Shown: positions 21,400 through 32,220 of the stretch, in pieces
Layout: each line of letters begins with the position of its first letter
How positions within the stretch are numbered: the stretch's first letter is position 1
NCBI GenBank assembly: GCA_026122225.1
Contig: JANEZZ010003061.1
Coordinates: 4,154,001 to 4,218,000 of the forward strand
DNA from: Heloderma charlesbogerti
Taxonomy: Eukaryota > Chordata > Lepidosauria > Squamata > Helodermatidae
Reading direction: 5' to 3'
Length of the DNA stretch: 64,000 bases
Notes under the pieces: model-generated
Database searches by the model: none
Told to the model about the DNA's origin: nothing
What the model saw: the letters and a program-made list of their open reading frames with translations, nothing else
Program-made: the position numbers and the translations under genes

Positions 21400-21953
21400 T
21401 GTCAGGGTGGAAACTGAGCCCATAGAGCCCCAGAGCAGTTCTGATTCTGAGGAAGAACAGCAATCTGTGGGAGAGGAGCTTGCTCATCTCTCACAAGCAC
21501 AGCAGCTGGCAGAGATTCCTCCTGCCAGCATTCCTGGGATAGATAGTGACCCTGGCAGTGAGAGAGCGCTTGAGGGGGGCTTGCTGGCGCTTGGCGCAGA
21601 TGCATGGAGCAACAACAGATGGAGGGTGCCAAAAGGAGGCGCTCCGTTCATTTGGTGCTCAAACAGCAGTCGCGTCCCGAGGACCCAAGGGAAAGAGGGA
21701 GGATCTCTCTATAGCCCATAAGTTCAGAGTCTTCCTGCGGTTCTCCTTTAAATGGGGACCAACTGCCGTACCTGGAGCTTAGGCTACTCTGCTATCTGTC
21801 CCCAGTGCAGTTCCTTGCTTAGTCGCTAGTGATTAGTATCTGTAAGAGTCATAAAGTAATAAAGGAATAAAGCCTTGGAAAGAATCCTCGTCGTCTGTGT
21901 CCTGAGTTGGCTATTGGAGGGGACTGTAAGAGGCAGCTAGGGTGCTCCTGACG
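21400..21953 (+). mobile_element. Probable solo LTR (Gypsy-like)
   Basis: Begins TGTCAGGGTGG and ends GGTGCTCCTGACG (one change from a CA end). The 5-bp direct repeat CTTGC flanks it (21395-21399 and 21954-21958). Near 21860 'aaaggaataaagcc' offers a polyadenylation signal, followed by a short U5-like stretch. Five-base duplication, TG start, imperfect TGTCAG/CTGACG inverted ends and 554-bp length fit an LTR. No internal retroviral-type genes are next to it, so it is solo. The acidic frame 21392-21721 inside is not a recognised protein. Confidence 0.6.
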
Positions 21954-22165
21954 CTTGCCAGTGAGCAAGAGGGCAGTGGCATCTACTTCTCCTCCTCACC
22001 ACCACCGTTGTCTGGGCCAGAGTGAGAGGCAGGTGAACAGACAGGTTGCAATGGTGAATAGGAGGAACAATTCCAGAGGGCTTTAGTCGGTGGGTCCCTG
22101 CTGGGGTGTGGGCCCTCGGCAGGTGCCTGCTCTTGACCATGCCTGCTCTTGACACTGGCCCTAAG

Positions 22166-22830
22166 TAGTATATGCAGTACACACACACACACGTACATCC
22201 CCGTCTGGACTCTGTGCAGGGTCTGGGAGTCTTACATCTAGTTTCATCACAATTCATGCAACAATTATTCAGAACCTAATGTACTCGAGGTAATAACTCA
22301 CTGGCCAACTTCTTTTCCAGTTCTGACCTTTGTTCCATAGCCCATGTTGGTTCTGCTCATAGTCATCTGGTTTCATTTTTCTGTGTTTTTGAAAGCATAA
22401 TAAAATAGGCATTGAGCAATCTGGCTTTCTTTGCATTTTCTGTTTTTAAAAAAGCAAGGCTGATTTCCTCTTTCTTATACCATTGTCAGTGAGAATTCTT
22501 CCTGCCAAGGGCAGTGGTGCAATCACGATAACAGTAAGGCCCTGTTGTCTCTTTACTGTGTCTGGAATCCCCCTCGGTATATGTTTTATTTGGCATGGGA
22601 AAAGCCACCCTGATAAACAACATCTTATTACTTTCCATTTTGATGGGGAAATGTGCTGAAGAAGCCAGTAAATTATTTTGCAGGGTATGATGAAGACTGT
22701 AAGGACACTTTCACACTTTCTCTTAAGAATGCATTTTTGTCTCTTAATATCTTACTTTGTGGAGCTTTACTTGTGCATTTGTTTGGAGTGGATTTGGAAA
22801 TGGATACTTTCCCATAAAAAACCAGTGTTT
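22166..22830. other. Unassigned sequence with a short (CA)n tract
   Basis: A (CA)n run lies at 22180-22192. The rest has no frame or repeat I can name; 22380-22480 is AT-rich. Confidence 0.35.
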
Positions 22831-23612
22831 TCCCCAATCTGGTGTCTTCCAGATGGTTTTGACGTCATAGAATCATAGAATAGTAGGGTTGGAAGGGGCC
22901 TATAAGACCGTCGAGTCCAACCCCCTGCTCAGTGCAGGAATCCAAGTCAGAGCATCCCTGACAGATGGCTGTCCAGCCTCGTCTTGAACGCCTCCAGTGT
23001 GGGAGAGCCCACCACCTCCCCAGGTAATTGGTGGTATTGCTGTAACAGTCAGGAAGTTTTTCCTGATGTTCAGCCGGAATCTGGCTTCCGGTAACTTGAG
23101 CCCATTATTCCGTGTCCCGCACTCTGGGATGATCAAGAAGAGATCCTGGCCTTCCTCTCTGTGACAGCCTTTCAAGTACTTGAAGAGCGCTATCATGTCT
23201 CCCCTCAGTCTTCTCAAGGCTAAACATGACCAGTTCTTTCAGTCTCTCCTCATAGTGCTTTGTTTCCAGTCTCCTGATCAGCTTTGTTGCCCTCCTCTGA
23301 ACCCTCTCTAATTTGTCTGCATCCTCCTTAAAGTGTGGTGCCCAGAACAGGACACAGTACTGGAGATGAAGCCTAACCAGTGCTGAGTAGAGGGAAACTA
23401 GTACTTCACATGATTTGGAAGCTATACTTCTATTAATGCAGCCCCAAATAGCATTTGCCTTTTTTGCAGCCACATCACATTGTTGGCTCATATTCAACTT
23501 GTGAATATGTCAATTCCCATCAGCCTCAACCAGCATAGTCAATGGCCAGGAATGCTGGAAGTTGTAGTCCAAAACATCTGGAGGGCATCAGGTTGGGAAA
23601 GGCTGAATTGGA
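22831..23612. repeat. Fold-back element (family B) split by a CR1
   Basis: Left remnant 'ttttccccaatctggtgtcttccagatggtttt' (22831-22860) and right remnant 'caattcccatcagcctcaaccagcatagtcaatggcc...gttgtagtccaaaacatctggagggc' (23510-23612) together make one family B copy. The CR1 lies between them. Confidence 0.7.
22865..23504 (-). mobile_element. CR1 LINE 3' fragment
   Basis: Starts with the CR1 3' terminal repeat in reverse (TCATAGAATCATAGAA) and continues through the 3' UTR and the RT C-terminus in minus frames: [63 protein letters not shown] text. It is cut at the 5' side near 23504. Frameshift between the two C-terminal frames near 23200. Non-functional. Confidence 0.92.
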
Positions 23613-24067
23613 ATGATTGGCTTGATACCCTTTTGGAGGGAGTGATGCTTGCTGTACTTAACAACAGCCATCTCATCCATCAAAAGGAAATCCACATGCA
23701 CGGCTGACGTAAATGCACATCACAATGCTCAGCCACTTCCGTTTGAACATAATAGGTGTGTCCGAAAGGGATGCACATTAAAAGAACTTGTATTTTTACT
23801 TTCATTAGATATATTGAATGCCTGCTTAGGTCATCTTATTGTAGATGTTCCATACACATATCTGTTATAGACTTAAGATTTATCAGTAGTAAATTCCTTT
23901 GTTTCTTTAGTGATTTTGATTAATTATTATGTACGTTCTTCTTTTTGTTGCCTTTAATTTGTTAACCTTATTTTGAAATAAAATAAAATTTTCATAAGAA
24001 ATAAAAAGAACATCACTGGCTGCCAGTTAACTGCTGGGCACACTTCCTCCTGCTGGTTCTTATGTTT

Positions 24068-24455
24068 AAAGCCAGGAGTGTTGAACCTCTTTCACGCCCA
24101 GGGCTGAACTCAATTTCGGAGAAGCTCTCAGAGGCCACATTCCAGTGGTGGGCGGGGCCAAATGCAAAACAAAGTGGGGCCAAGGGCAAGGAGGCGGGGC
24201 CAAACTAGCTAAAACACCAGCATATTGTAGCTTAAAGCAGTTACTGCCAGTAACTAACCCTTAGGAGAGACATTTCCACCTTTTAGAATGGGGAGGAAAA
24301 AATGGTGTAAAAACCAGGAAACCACCAAATGATTGGTGGCTGGGAGAAAGGGGATGGGGCCAGGGGAAGAGGGTGGGGCCTTCTAGGGAACCCAAGAGGG
24401 CCAGACTGGGACCCAAGTTGGCCAAATTTGGTCCTGGGCCCTGAGGTTTTCTGCC
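24068..24455. mobile_element. hAT-like element (family H), inverted copy
   Basis: Begins CAGGAGTGTTGAACCTC, holds 'ccacattccagtggtgggcggggccaa' and 'caccagcatattgtagcttaaagc' (reverse of the family marker), and ends near 'ccctgaggttttctgcccatg'. Matches 57908-58240 in the same orientation. Confidence 0.55.
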
Positions 24456-24460
24456 CATGT

Positions 24461-25127
24461 TTCAAGCCCTAGACAACCTAAGAGCAGGATGCATCAGGAA
24501 GAGCCTTCTCCGATATGAATTGCCCCCTCCGGCAAATAGGCTCAGATCATCTTATGAGACCCTGATCGGAGTGCTCTGCCCTAGTGCTAGGACAGAGTGC
24601 TGCCCAGTGAAGATTGGTGTCAGTGGGGCGGTGAAGCTGCTCTGGGTTCCAGTCAAACTCTAAAGGAACTATCCAAGGTGTGAATTGGATAGCTAGAGTT
24701 CTGGCTGGTTCTGACAAACCCGGAGCAGATTTACCACCCCGATGACATCGGAGCCACCAGTCTCCACTGGCACAGCTTACAATCAGCAGGGCTTTCTCTA
24801 TGGTGGCCACCATCCTATGCAATTTGCTACCACAGGATATAGTGATGGCCACCAATTTGGATGGCTTTAAAAGGGGGTTGGACAAATTCATGGAGGAGAA
24901 GGCTATCGATGGCTACTAGTCTTGATGGCTATGTGCTACCTCTAGTACCAGAGGCAATGAGCCTGTGTATACCAGTTGCTAGGGAACATGGGTGGGTGAG
25001 TGCTGTTGTGCTCATGCCCTGCTTGTGGGTTCCTGGTTGACAGCTGGTTGGCACTGTGTGAACAGAATGCTGGACTAGATGGACCCTTGGTGTGACCCAG
25101 CTGGGCTGTTCTTAAGTTCTTATGTTC
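24461..25127 (+). mobile_element. L2-clade LINE 3' end, split by a palindromic MITE
   Basis: Before the insert the plus frame reads CIRKSLLRYELPPPANRLRSS; after it, RAFSMVATILCNLLPQDIVM followed by ATNLDGFKRGLDKFMEE and the stop, then the 3' UTR ending 'tgacccagctgggctgttcttaagttcttatg'. This joins the RT C-terminus to the tail repeat found alone at 5278, 26552 and 29260. The insert is at 24603-24770. Confidence 0.8.
24603..24770. mobile_element. Palindromic MITE (family A), inserted in L2
   Basis: Left arm 'gtgtcagtggggcggtgaagctgctctgggttccagtc' then 'ctctaaaggaactatccaagg'; right arm is the inverted sequence ending 'gatgacatcggagccaccag'. Five near-complete copies and a fragment occur in the window (50025, 55810, 56140 partial, 58479, 63551). 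No coding capacity. Confidence 0.75.
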
Positions 25128-25130
25128 TTA

Positions 25131-26262
25131 TCCTCTTCCCTCCCTTGGGAGGTTCACCAGCCTCAGTCTCTGCTGGCTCTTACGCACATGGTAAAATGTA
25201 TTTGTTTTTGAAAGCTTTCGGATAGCTCCGCTATTCTAGTCATGCTTCTTTTGCTGCTTATTACACATCTGTAAATTTTAATTGTTTCATGTTGTGCTTT
25301 TTTGAAACATTGTATTTGCATGGTTCTTTTATCTTCTTGGGAGACTGGTTCTTACCTGCCAAAAGGCAGGTTAAAAATAGATTATTTACAGAAATCCCCA
25401 CCCAGGGCCACTAGTCACACACAACAAAGCATGACTACAGCTGGATTGGGGCCAGTGGGACGTTGTATTTTTAAGTGTGCAAAAACATTAGATTAGATTA
25501 AACATGAGTAATGGGCATCCATGCAAATGCTATAAATTACGCAATTAAAAAACCAAAAAATTACAGGCTTGTGTGGAAGCAGATTTGAAGTTGGATGCTT
25601 TGCTTTCCACCTATCTATCCTAAACTGATATGAAACCGACAAGAAAAAACAAACTTCTTTAGAGAGAACATCAACATAGCCCGAAGTACAGACACTGATA
25701 GCAAAAAGAGAGCCACTTCCTGGAAGCATTTTGCCTGTTTTAGTCCAGTAAAATCTATCAAACCACTTATGGATCACCTGAATCAACAAAATTTGCTTAA
25801 GAGGGAAGTAAAAGCTCTTTCTTTTTAAAAACACACACACACCAAACAGACAGCTTTTTTTCCTGCCCAACCAAGCAGCCCAGATGAATATACATTCCTC
25901 AGGCCAATATACATCCAGGCAATTCGGAATAAATTTTGTTCTCTTTCATTTTCCTGCTGCTTTAAGTGTTGCAGCCAAAGGAAAAGTGTGAAACAGGAAA
26001 GTGAGGGCACAACAATGTTTGTAACTCACATCTCTCAACCAGGAGAACCCCAACCTTTTTGGGCCAGTGGACACATTTGGAATTTTGAGTGTTGTGGACT
26101 CTCACACAAAATGGCTACCACGGTAGGTGGGGCCAGCTACAAAACATCCATTCCCCAGGAGGCTAAAAATAAACTGACCTGCCCAAGAACCTAATAAGTA
26201 CAAGGTAGAGATGAGATCTGAGCTCTGAAACACAAAACTACTTTTCTGAACCCACAGTTGCC
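25131..26262. other. Unassigned sequence
   Basis: No gene found. The minus frames at 25493-26010 lack a recognisable domain. Short (AC)n at 25832. Confidence 0.35.
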
Positions 26263-26445
26263 AGCTCCAGCACCCATTTCACAGAAGGCAAACTAAGGAG
26301 GCCCAGAGAGAAGTAATTTGGCCAAGAAGCTGAGTACAAGGCACAGGGTGGGCTTTGAGCCCTAAATTTCAAATTACATGATTCCTCCCACAAAGCCCCC
26401 CAAAATACCCATTTCACAGAAGGTGAACTAGTGGCCTCAGAGAAA
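26263..26445 (+). repeat. MIR-like SINE, with a second partial copy
   Basis: 'acccatttcacagaaggcaaactaaggaggcccagagagaagtaatttggccaag' and 'gtgggctttgagcccta' follow the MIR order. A second start, 'acccatttcacagaaggtgaactagtggcctcagaga', follows at 26407, suggesting a partial duplication. Confidence 0.65.
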
Positions 26446-26551
26446 CACCCCCACCTACCTACACCCCCACACCCTCTATCTGGGAGTGCCCTTGGAGATT
26501 TACTCAACATCTTCTTCATTATTGTTTATCTCTCTTCCCCCACCGATACAA

Positions 26552-26757
26552 TACAGCCTGTTCACATCAAATCTACTTTCACTGCCAGTATCAGAGGCAG
26601 TATGCCTATCTACACCAGTTGCTGGGGAAAATGGGCAGGACAGTGCTGTTGCACTCATATCTTTCTTGTGGGTTTCCCACAGGCAGCTGGTTGGCCACTG
26701 TGTGAACAGAATGCCGGACTAGATGGACCCTTGGTCTGATCCAGCACAGCTCTTCTT
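26552..26757 (+). mobile_element. L2-clade LINE 3' end, short
   Basis: 'ctgccagtatcagaggcagtatgcctatctacaccagttgctgggg' through 'ggacccttggtctgatccagcacagctcttcttatg' is the tail region of the element seen at 24461-25127. Confidence 0.75.
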
Positions 26758-26765
26758 ATGAATGT

Positions 26766-27552
26766 TTTGTTCAGAATAACTGTTTCACTGAGATTCACAG
26801 ACAGTGTCTGCTGGTTACAGAAAAAGATCCGCCTCTCCCAGATTCAGTCCATGATGTCTGAAATCAAGCACATGGTTTTGGGGTTTTGGCACTCCATCAC
26901 AGCTGCTTGAAAACCGGCCCTTGCAACTGAATGCCCAGACTTAGCCCGTGGTTTTCAACACGTGGTCTCGGGCTCCATGTGACTAGCTTGCCATGGGTAA
27001 GAGCTGGCACAGGCTGGCTTTTGAAGTGTAGCCACCACACACTGAGTGATTATGGGAATTTCCCTGAACTTAAAACATGAGAAGTACAGAATTTCTACAC
27101 AGTAAAAAAAAAAGATGACCCAAACCAGTTTTTATTCCTGATCAGCTCTAAATTTGTAAAGCCGCCAAGCTGCTTAAAAAACATTTTGCTTATAATGGTT
27201 AACATGCAGCACACCTCATTTCTTCTAGATTACATGGAACACTATATTTATCACCATGAGGAAGTTGTGCCATTTTCTACAGAAGAGAGATTGTGGTTCC
27301 CAGCAGAGATGTGGAATAAAGTTTGCAATGAAAATTATCAGCACATCTAAGGGTCGAACTACACATTACATTAATTACATTGTGTGCAGCTCCCTTTCTT
27401 GTTTTTCTTTAAAGTATGGATATGAGGCCCAATCTGGACTGGGGCTACCACATGTGGGGAGAGGAGATAAAATCCTTCCCTCCCCAGCTGCTTCCCTCCC
27501 CAAACTCCTCCCACCCCATGCAGTAGTTAATTTTTTTTAAAGGATTAGAAAC
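26766..27552. other. Unassigned sequence
   Basis: No gene or clear repeat. Poly-A run at 27103. Confidence 0.35.
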
Positions 27553-28198
27553 AGGCCAGGCCCAAGCCATGTTGCCGCATCAAGCGAGGTGGCACTGCTG
27601 CCCCTGGTGCTGGCAGTAGCAGAGCTGCTGCCACCACTGCAGGCTCCCCCCCCACACACTTCTTTTGGGCAGCAGGCAGGTGGGCAACTGGCGGTGGTGG
27701 CTCCCTCCCTTCCTGCTTGCCGGCCAGCTGGCTGGCCAGCCACTCCCACCTTCTGCCTCTGCCATGGGGCTCCTGGGAGTTGGCCGAGACACTGTGAGAG
27801 GTCCTCGCCGTTCCTGCAAGAGTTCATGTCCTCTCGCGATGTCCTGGCCGCTCCCGTGAGGGTTCGGGACCTCTCGTGAAATTTTGCCTGACTCCCCCGG
27901 GAGCCCTGTGGCTGGGGCAGAAAGTGGGAGTGGCCAGCCAGTGGACTGGCAAGCAGAGGGGGGGGGGCTGCCACTGCTGGGTGGCCGGGCAGGCGAGTGC
28001 AAACTGTTGGCTGGTCGGCTGGCCAGCCAAGTAGGGAGGGAGGCAGGCAGGCAGGCAGAGACGGCAGCACAGCTGGGCAGATGGCAGTGGCAGTGAGGCA
28101 GCGGGCCCTCTGTGTGGGAAAAGCAGCGCAATTCATTGCTGTTCCCATTCTGTGCTGCCTGGTGTGCCCGCATCAGGCTGCCTCAGTATAGGGCCAGC
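27553..28198. repeat. Large GC-rich imperfect palindrome
   Basis: The left half contains 'ggccagctggctggccagccactcccaccttctgcc' (27720-27757) and the right half its near reverse complement 'ggggcagaaagtgggagtggccagccagtgg' (27914-27945); the similarity extends outward into 'gcagcag' and 'ccagg' runs. The outer right edge reads TATAGGGCCAGCCCTGA, also present at 11720. It looks like a fold-back non-autonomous DNA element. The long frames on both strands here (for example 27537-28148) are proline/alanine-rich artefacts of the composition. Confidence 0.5.
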
Positions 28199-28776
28199 CC
28201 TGATTAGAAAAAGAGTTCCCATTGTGCCAAGTAATTCTGATCTAATTAGCAATTAGTTGAAAGGATGGATTACTAAGGTAAGGTACATGAAGAGCTCTCA
28301 AAATTCTAGAACACTATATAGATAATAAGTTTAATTGTTATTTTGAAATTATATTTTTCTTTCTTTCTCCATCAGTTTCCACCATAATTCTGATTCCAAA
28401 CCATCTTTGATACTGACGTGCATTCTGAGTGTTTAAGGTCACTTTCAGATACTATTTTTACCTCATGACATTTATATATTATAAATATCAACTTCTGCTC
28501 CTTGCTGTTTGTTGAGATAGCCTTTTGAGTCTGGAGTAAATAAATAGCAGTTTGCCTCTGAACACATTTAAGTCTCATACATTTCAATGGCAGCAGGTTA
28601 AGCATGGCCTTACCTCTTCCATTAATATCAATGGGATTTAAATGTGTTTCATTTGGGCTGGATTTTGCCCTAAATGGTTTGCAACCCAATCCTGTGCATA
28701 TGGCTTCCAATCAAAGTGGCTATATATTCAGTCTGGTATAGGAGGCTATATGTCTCGGAATGCTGGTTGCTGGGGA
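28199..28776. other. Unassigned AT-rich sequence
   Basis: No gene. 28555-28700 has diverged copies of the 'catttcaatgg / caatcctgtgcat' repeat also seen near 42300. Confidence 0.35.
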
Positions 28777-29250
28777 ACATTTATTTATTTATTTATTACA
28801 TTTTAAATCTACCCAATAAGTAATGTTCTCTGGGTGGATTACAACCAGTTAAAAACTTAAATGCCATTTTAAAACACAGTTAAAAATATAAAATACAATA
28901 CAAATATTTAAAGGAAAAAATACAATATAATGTAAAACAAAGCCCAGGAATAACAGCCATAGTAAACTAGAAGTAGGTCTCTAAAATGCCTGGGAGAAAA
29001 GAAAGGTCTTTGCCTGGCTCGGAAAAGATAACAATGTAGGTGCTGGGCAAACCTCTTTGGGGAGTTTATTCCAGAAGTGGGGTGCCACCATTGAGAAGGC
29101 TCTCTTGTGGCCACCTGCCTAGCTTCCTTTTGCAGGGGCACCCAGAGGAGGGCCTCTGAAGATGACCTAAGGGTCTGAACAGGTACCTACAGGAGGAGAC
29201 ATGCCTTTAGATATTTTGGTCCCAAGCCGTTTTAGGGCTTTAAAGGTCAA
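28777..29250 (-). mobile_element. L2-clade LINE 3' end
   Basis: Begins with the reverse-complemented tail ('tttatttatttattacattttaaatctacccaataag') and carries 'agaaaagaaaggtctttgcctgg', 'ggggtgccaccattgagaaggctctc' (decayed RT end) and 'tttagggctttaaaggtcaac'. Non-functional. Confidence 0.8.
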
Positions 29251-29259
29251 CACCGACAT

Positions 29260-29357
29260 GAGTGGGAGGGCACTATTGTCCTCATGTCCTGCTTAGTCAT
29301 TGGCTGGCCACTGTGGGAACAGAACACTGGACTACGTAGGCCTTTGGTCTGATCCAG
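29260..29357 (+). mobile_element. L2-clade LINE tail, short
   Basis: 'gtgggagggcactattgtcctcatgtcctgctta' to 'ggcctttggtctgatccag' matches the ends of the copies at 5278 and 26552. Confidence 0.65.
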
Positions 29358-29767
29358 TAGTAGCACACAGAACTGCAGCATTATTGCATGACACAGTAGC
29401 CCTATTCAGGTATTCCTATTCAAATATTCCCCATGTGTCAAAAACACATGGAACAGGGAGTAATAGGACCACAGTGCTGGCCCTGTCCTGATGCCATACA
29501 TGGCACTAGCCCTGCCCCCTGAATGTCTGCGCTGCTTGCCTCAGGAAAGCCTCCACATGAGCAACTGCTCACGCATAGGTTTACACACATGATCCGGGGG
29601 TTCCAATTGTGTGGAAGTCTATGTCTAACATGTTGCATGCATGTAGGTTTTCCAGACATCCAGGGGGTGGGGCATGAACTTAGGGGCAAGGCTAGCAGTT
29701 ATGGTCCTGCTGCCCGCTTCTCTGTGCATAGCTTCTACACATGGAGAACACATGAATAGGGCTAGTG

Positions 29768-29858
29768 TTGCAGTCCAATCTTACATGTGTTTTCTTGGAA
29801 AGAAGCCTCACTGAATTCAGTGGGTGGGACTTACACCAGAGTAAGTGTGTATACTGTC
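29768..29858. repeat. Short palindromic repeat (GCAATCCTATG type, family D)
   Basis: Shows 'gcagtccaatcttacatgtg', 'cactgaattcagtggg' and 'ccagagtaagtgtgtata', a diverged copy of the palindrome at 42266-42529. Another diverged copy is at 30718-30832. Confidence 0.55.
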
Positions 29859-30399
29859 TAGCTAGAGTGGGCAACCTATGGCTTTTAGCTATATTTCATG
29901 CAGCGTGCAGCACCTCTAGCAAGTTCTGCCCAGACCTTCCCTGTCTGGGTGAGGAGGGGTACAAAGCAGGGACAGAAAAGTGCTTGGAAAGTCTGGATCT
30001 GCTTTTATAAGTCATCCCTGTGGAGTGGGGTAGGGGTATGTGAATGGCTGGTTAGTGTCGTGCAGGGGTGGGCAACCTTTTTTCTGTTGAGTGCCGCGTT
30101 CCCCCAGGGGTAACCTTTTGGGGACCACTTGTCTGTGGTTGACAGGGCTAAAATCAGAGCCCAAAGTGGGTGGGTCGGCCCTTTTTCCCTTTCTGCCACT
30201 TTTCCTCTTTCTTCCTTCCTGCCAGGTGGACTGCCAGGAAAAGGACAGATAGCTGTTGCCAGAGGTCTGAAATGAACGCATGCGGAGAGCTTTTGAAATG
30301 AGACTGAGGGCCACAAATTGCCCACCCCTGGTGTAGTGTGTACGTGAACAGTGTGTGGTGTGTGTATAAGTGAATGGATGTCTCTGATTGTAAATGGAT
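29859..30399. other. Unassigned sequence
   Basis: Contains 'gtgcaggggtgggcaaccttttt' at 30060 and its inverted 'ccacaaattgcccacccctg' at 30310, so 30060-30330 may be one more hAT-like element with CAGGGGTGGGCAA ends. No transposase. Confidence 0.4.
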
Positions 30400-30413
30400 G
30401 TGTGTGTGTGTGT

Positions 30414-30448
<35 letters not shown>
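30399..30448. repeat. (GT)n and (GACA)n microsatellite
   Basis: GT repeats change into seven GACA units. Confidence 0.9.
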
Positions 30449-30534
30449 TCTACTAGTGACTCAAACTACTGGTGACTTGCCAGTAGATTGACACAGGCGA
30501 CAATCTTTTGCTGAAAAAATTATGCAGACTTTTT

Positions 30535-30650
30535 TCTTTACCCCCTGAAGAAGGCCTAAAAATAAGAAAAAAGATCGAAACTCATTGGGCTTCCTACAAT
30601 AAATTTATTTTTGCACCCTGAGAACCTGTTTCTCTTCTTTGTGATCTATG
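30535..30650 (+). mobile_element. Possible Penelope-like terminal fragment
   Basis: 'ccctgaagaaggcctaaaaa...gatcgaaactcattgggc' followed by 'aataaatttatttttgcaccctgag' resembles the terminal repeats of Penelope-like elements (GAAGAAGG, CGAAAC, AATAAA order). Assignment rests on motif order only. Confidence 0.45.
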
Positions 30651-30839
30651 CCAAATTCCCTCGGAGGGAATTTGACCCTCTAGGGAAAACCAGTTACCCA
30701 CTTCTGTGAGACTTATTTCCAAGTAAACACGCATAGGATCAGGGTGTCAGGCTGACATCCTAAGCATGCTTATTCAGAAGCAAGTGCCACTGGAATCAGT
30801 GGGGCTTCAAAGCAGTTATGATTAGGACTGAACTGCAAA

Positions 30840-31085
30840 TTATCTTTGTTGATAAAGTAGCCCCACACCCGACGAATGGCCTGTGAAATACAATCAGAAA
30901 ATCATTATTTAGGCTCTCCGGCCATGTAATAATAAAAGGAAAGAAATGATAGGAATTAAATGACAGCTGATTCCTGTCGAGCTCGGGGATGTGATAATAT
31001 GATATATGGTCGGTATTTAAAATTAGTTTCCTGCTCACATCGTTGTGTGGTGATGGCTTATGGCATTGCAGAGCATACCCAGCCA
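30840..31085. other. Candidate conserved noncoding element
   Basis: A repeat-free, AT-rich stretch with several factor-site-like words: TAATAATAAAA, AATTAAATGACAGCTGATT (a TGACAG site beside a CAGCTG E-box), AAATTAG. It has no usable frame. Conservation is untested. Confidence 0.25.
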
Positions 31086-31621
31086 AGCAGTATTGCTTCT
31101 AGAGATCAGCATTTGCTTTTTGCTGCTGCTTTGGCATAACAGCTTCTGAGCTAATTTAAAGGTGTGTGGGGGTGGGGTGGGGGAAAACACACTTGTGTGT
31201 TTATAAAAACAGCAGAGTGTATTTAATTAAACCCTTTTCTATGTAGAGAAAAAATGGAAGACTTACTGCTCCCAGAATTGCCATAAGGATTTTATTTATC
31301 ATTAAGCTACATTTAAAAGTAAAGCGTGCATGTTACGGTTAACAGCTTGAAAATAGGCCTTTCGCTTCCCACTCCCTTTTGTTTTCACCAGCAGGTGGCA
31401 CTGACACAATCACATCTTACAAAACTGAGGCACATGAGGGCCTTTGCAAGTGGAGGAAGGATTTCATGTGTGTTTGCACGCGCGTCTCCAATGGAGGAAG
31501 CTAACTTCTGTGGCTCAGGGCCACTTCTCACATCACGTTTTGAATACTAAGCTGCATTCTCCTGAATTTCATTCTAAATTTCATTTTCATACATGAAAAA
31601 AAAAGTTTGCTAATTATGAAT
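31086..31621. other. Unassigned sequence
   Basis: No gene or recognised repeat. Confidence 0.35.
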
Positions 31622-31722
31622 CTAAAACAAGGAAGAGTCTTCTGGCACCTTAAAAACAAACAGATGTAATGTTGCATATGCTTGTGTGGATAAGACACCA
31701 CTTCATCAGTCAGATGAATGAA
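31622..31722. repeat. Interspersed repeat (CTTCTGGCACC...CACTTCATCAG type)
   Basis: 'aagagtcttctggcaccttaaaaacaaacag' and 'gtggataagacaccacttcatcagtcagatgaatgaagtg' are the two ends; a split copy lies at 20519-20704. A (CA)n run follows at 31768-31786. Confidence 0.5.
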
Positions 31723-32220
31723 GTGTGTCTTTAGCTGGAAGATTAAATACACATACGCATATATACATGTACACACACACACACACATGTATTGCGGGGG
31801 TGGAGTGTCAACAGTAGGCTACAATGCTATGCAATTAAGAAGGTACAGTCTGTGGTATTTCTATGCAAAACTCAGATGCATACTAGATAAGCATAGTAGT
31901 GGCCATTCGTTCACACTAACAATACTTGGCAATTATACAGCCTTCTTAGGTTTGCTTTGCCAATCTGACATTTGCAGTAGGGCTAAAAAACAAAACAAAA
32001 TCTGAGCTCTTGGTACCTATTAAGTCCTAAACAAATACAGTCAAATCAGCTGATAAATTGTATTCAGCAGTTTGCTACAACAGGCAAACATGGTTAGCTA
32101 CCCTCTGGCAGTAAGATATATCCGTTATGACAGCATCCCATGGGTTCAGCAAATGTAGAAAGCAGCACCAGCATGGGACAATTTTAATTTCGGCTTAAAA
32201 CTGGGTTTTCCATGAGTTCA
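31723..32220. other. Unassigned sequence
   Basis: No gene or clear repeat apart from the (CA)n run. Confidence 0.35.

Larger units (their letters stand above)
20710..22165. repeat. Older dispersed repeat carrying two later insertions
   Basis: The pieces 20710-20733, 21255-21399 and 21954-22165 match, in order, parts of a sequence at 54765-55145 (for example 'ggcaagacac...cagtgggccccctccc', 'gttgctaccactttcttgcttg', 'gtctgggccagagtgagaggcag', 'gctgggctgtgggccctcggcaggtgcc'). The two gaps are filled by a hAT-like element (20734-21246) and a probable solo LTR (21400-21953). Confidence 0.65.

Noticed and set aside
21392..21721. Acidic 109-residue frame that might be an exon
   Set aside because: It begins before the probable LTR boundary and lies almost wholly inside it; no known domain.
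27537..28173. Two overlapping ~200-residue minus-strand frames
   Set aside because: Proline/alanine/serine-rich, caused by GC-rich palindromic sequence; no domain or splice signals.
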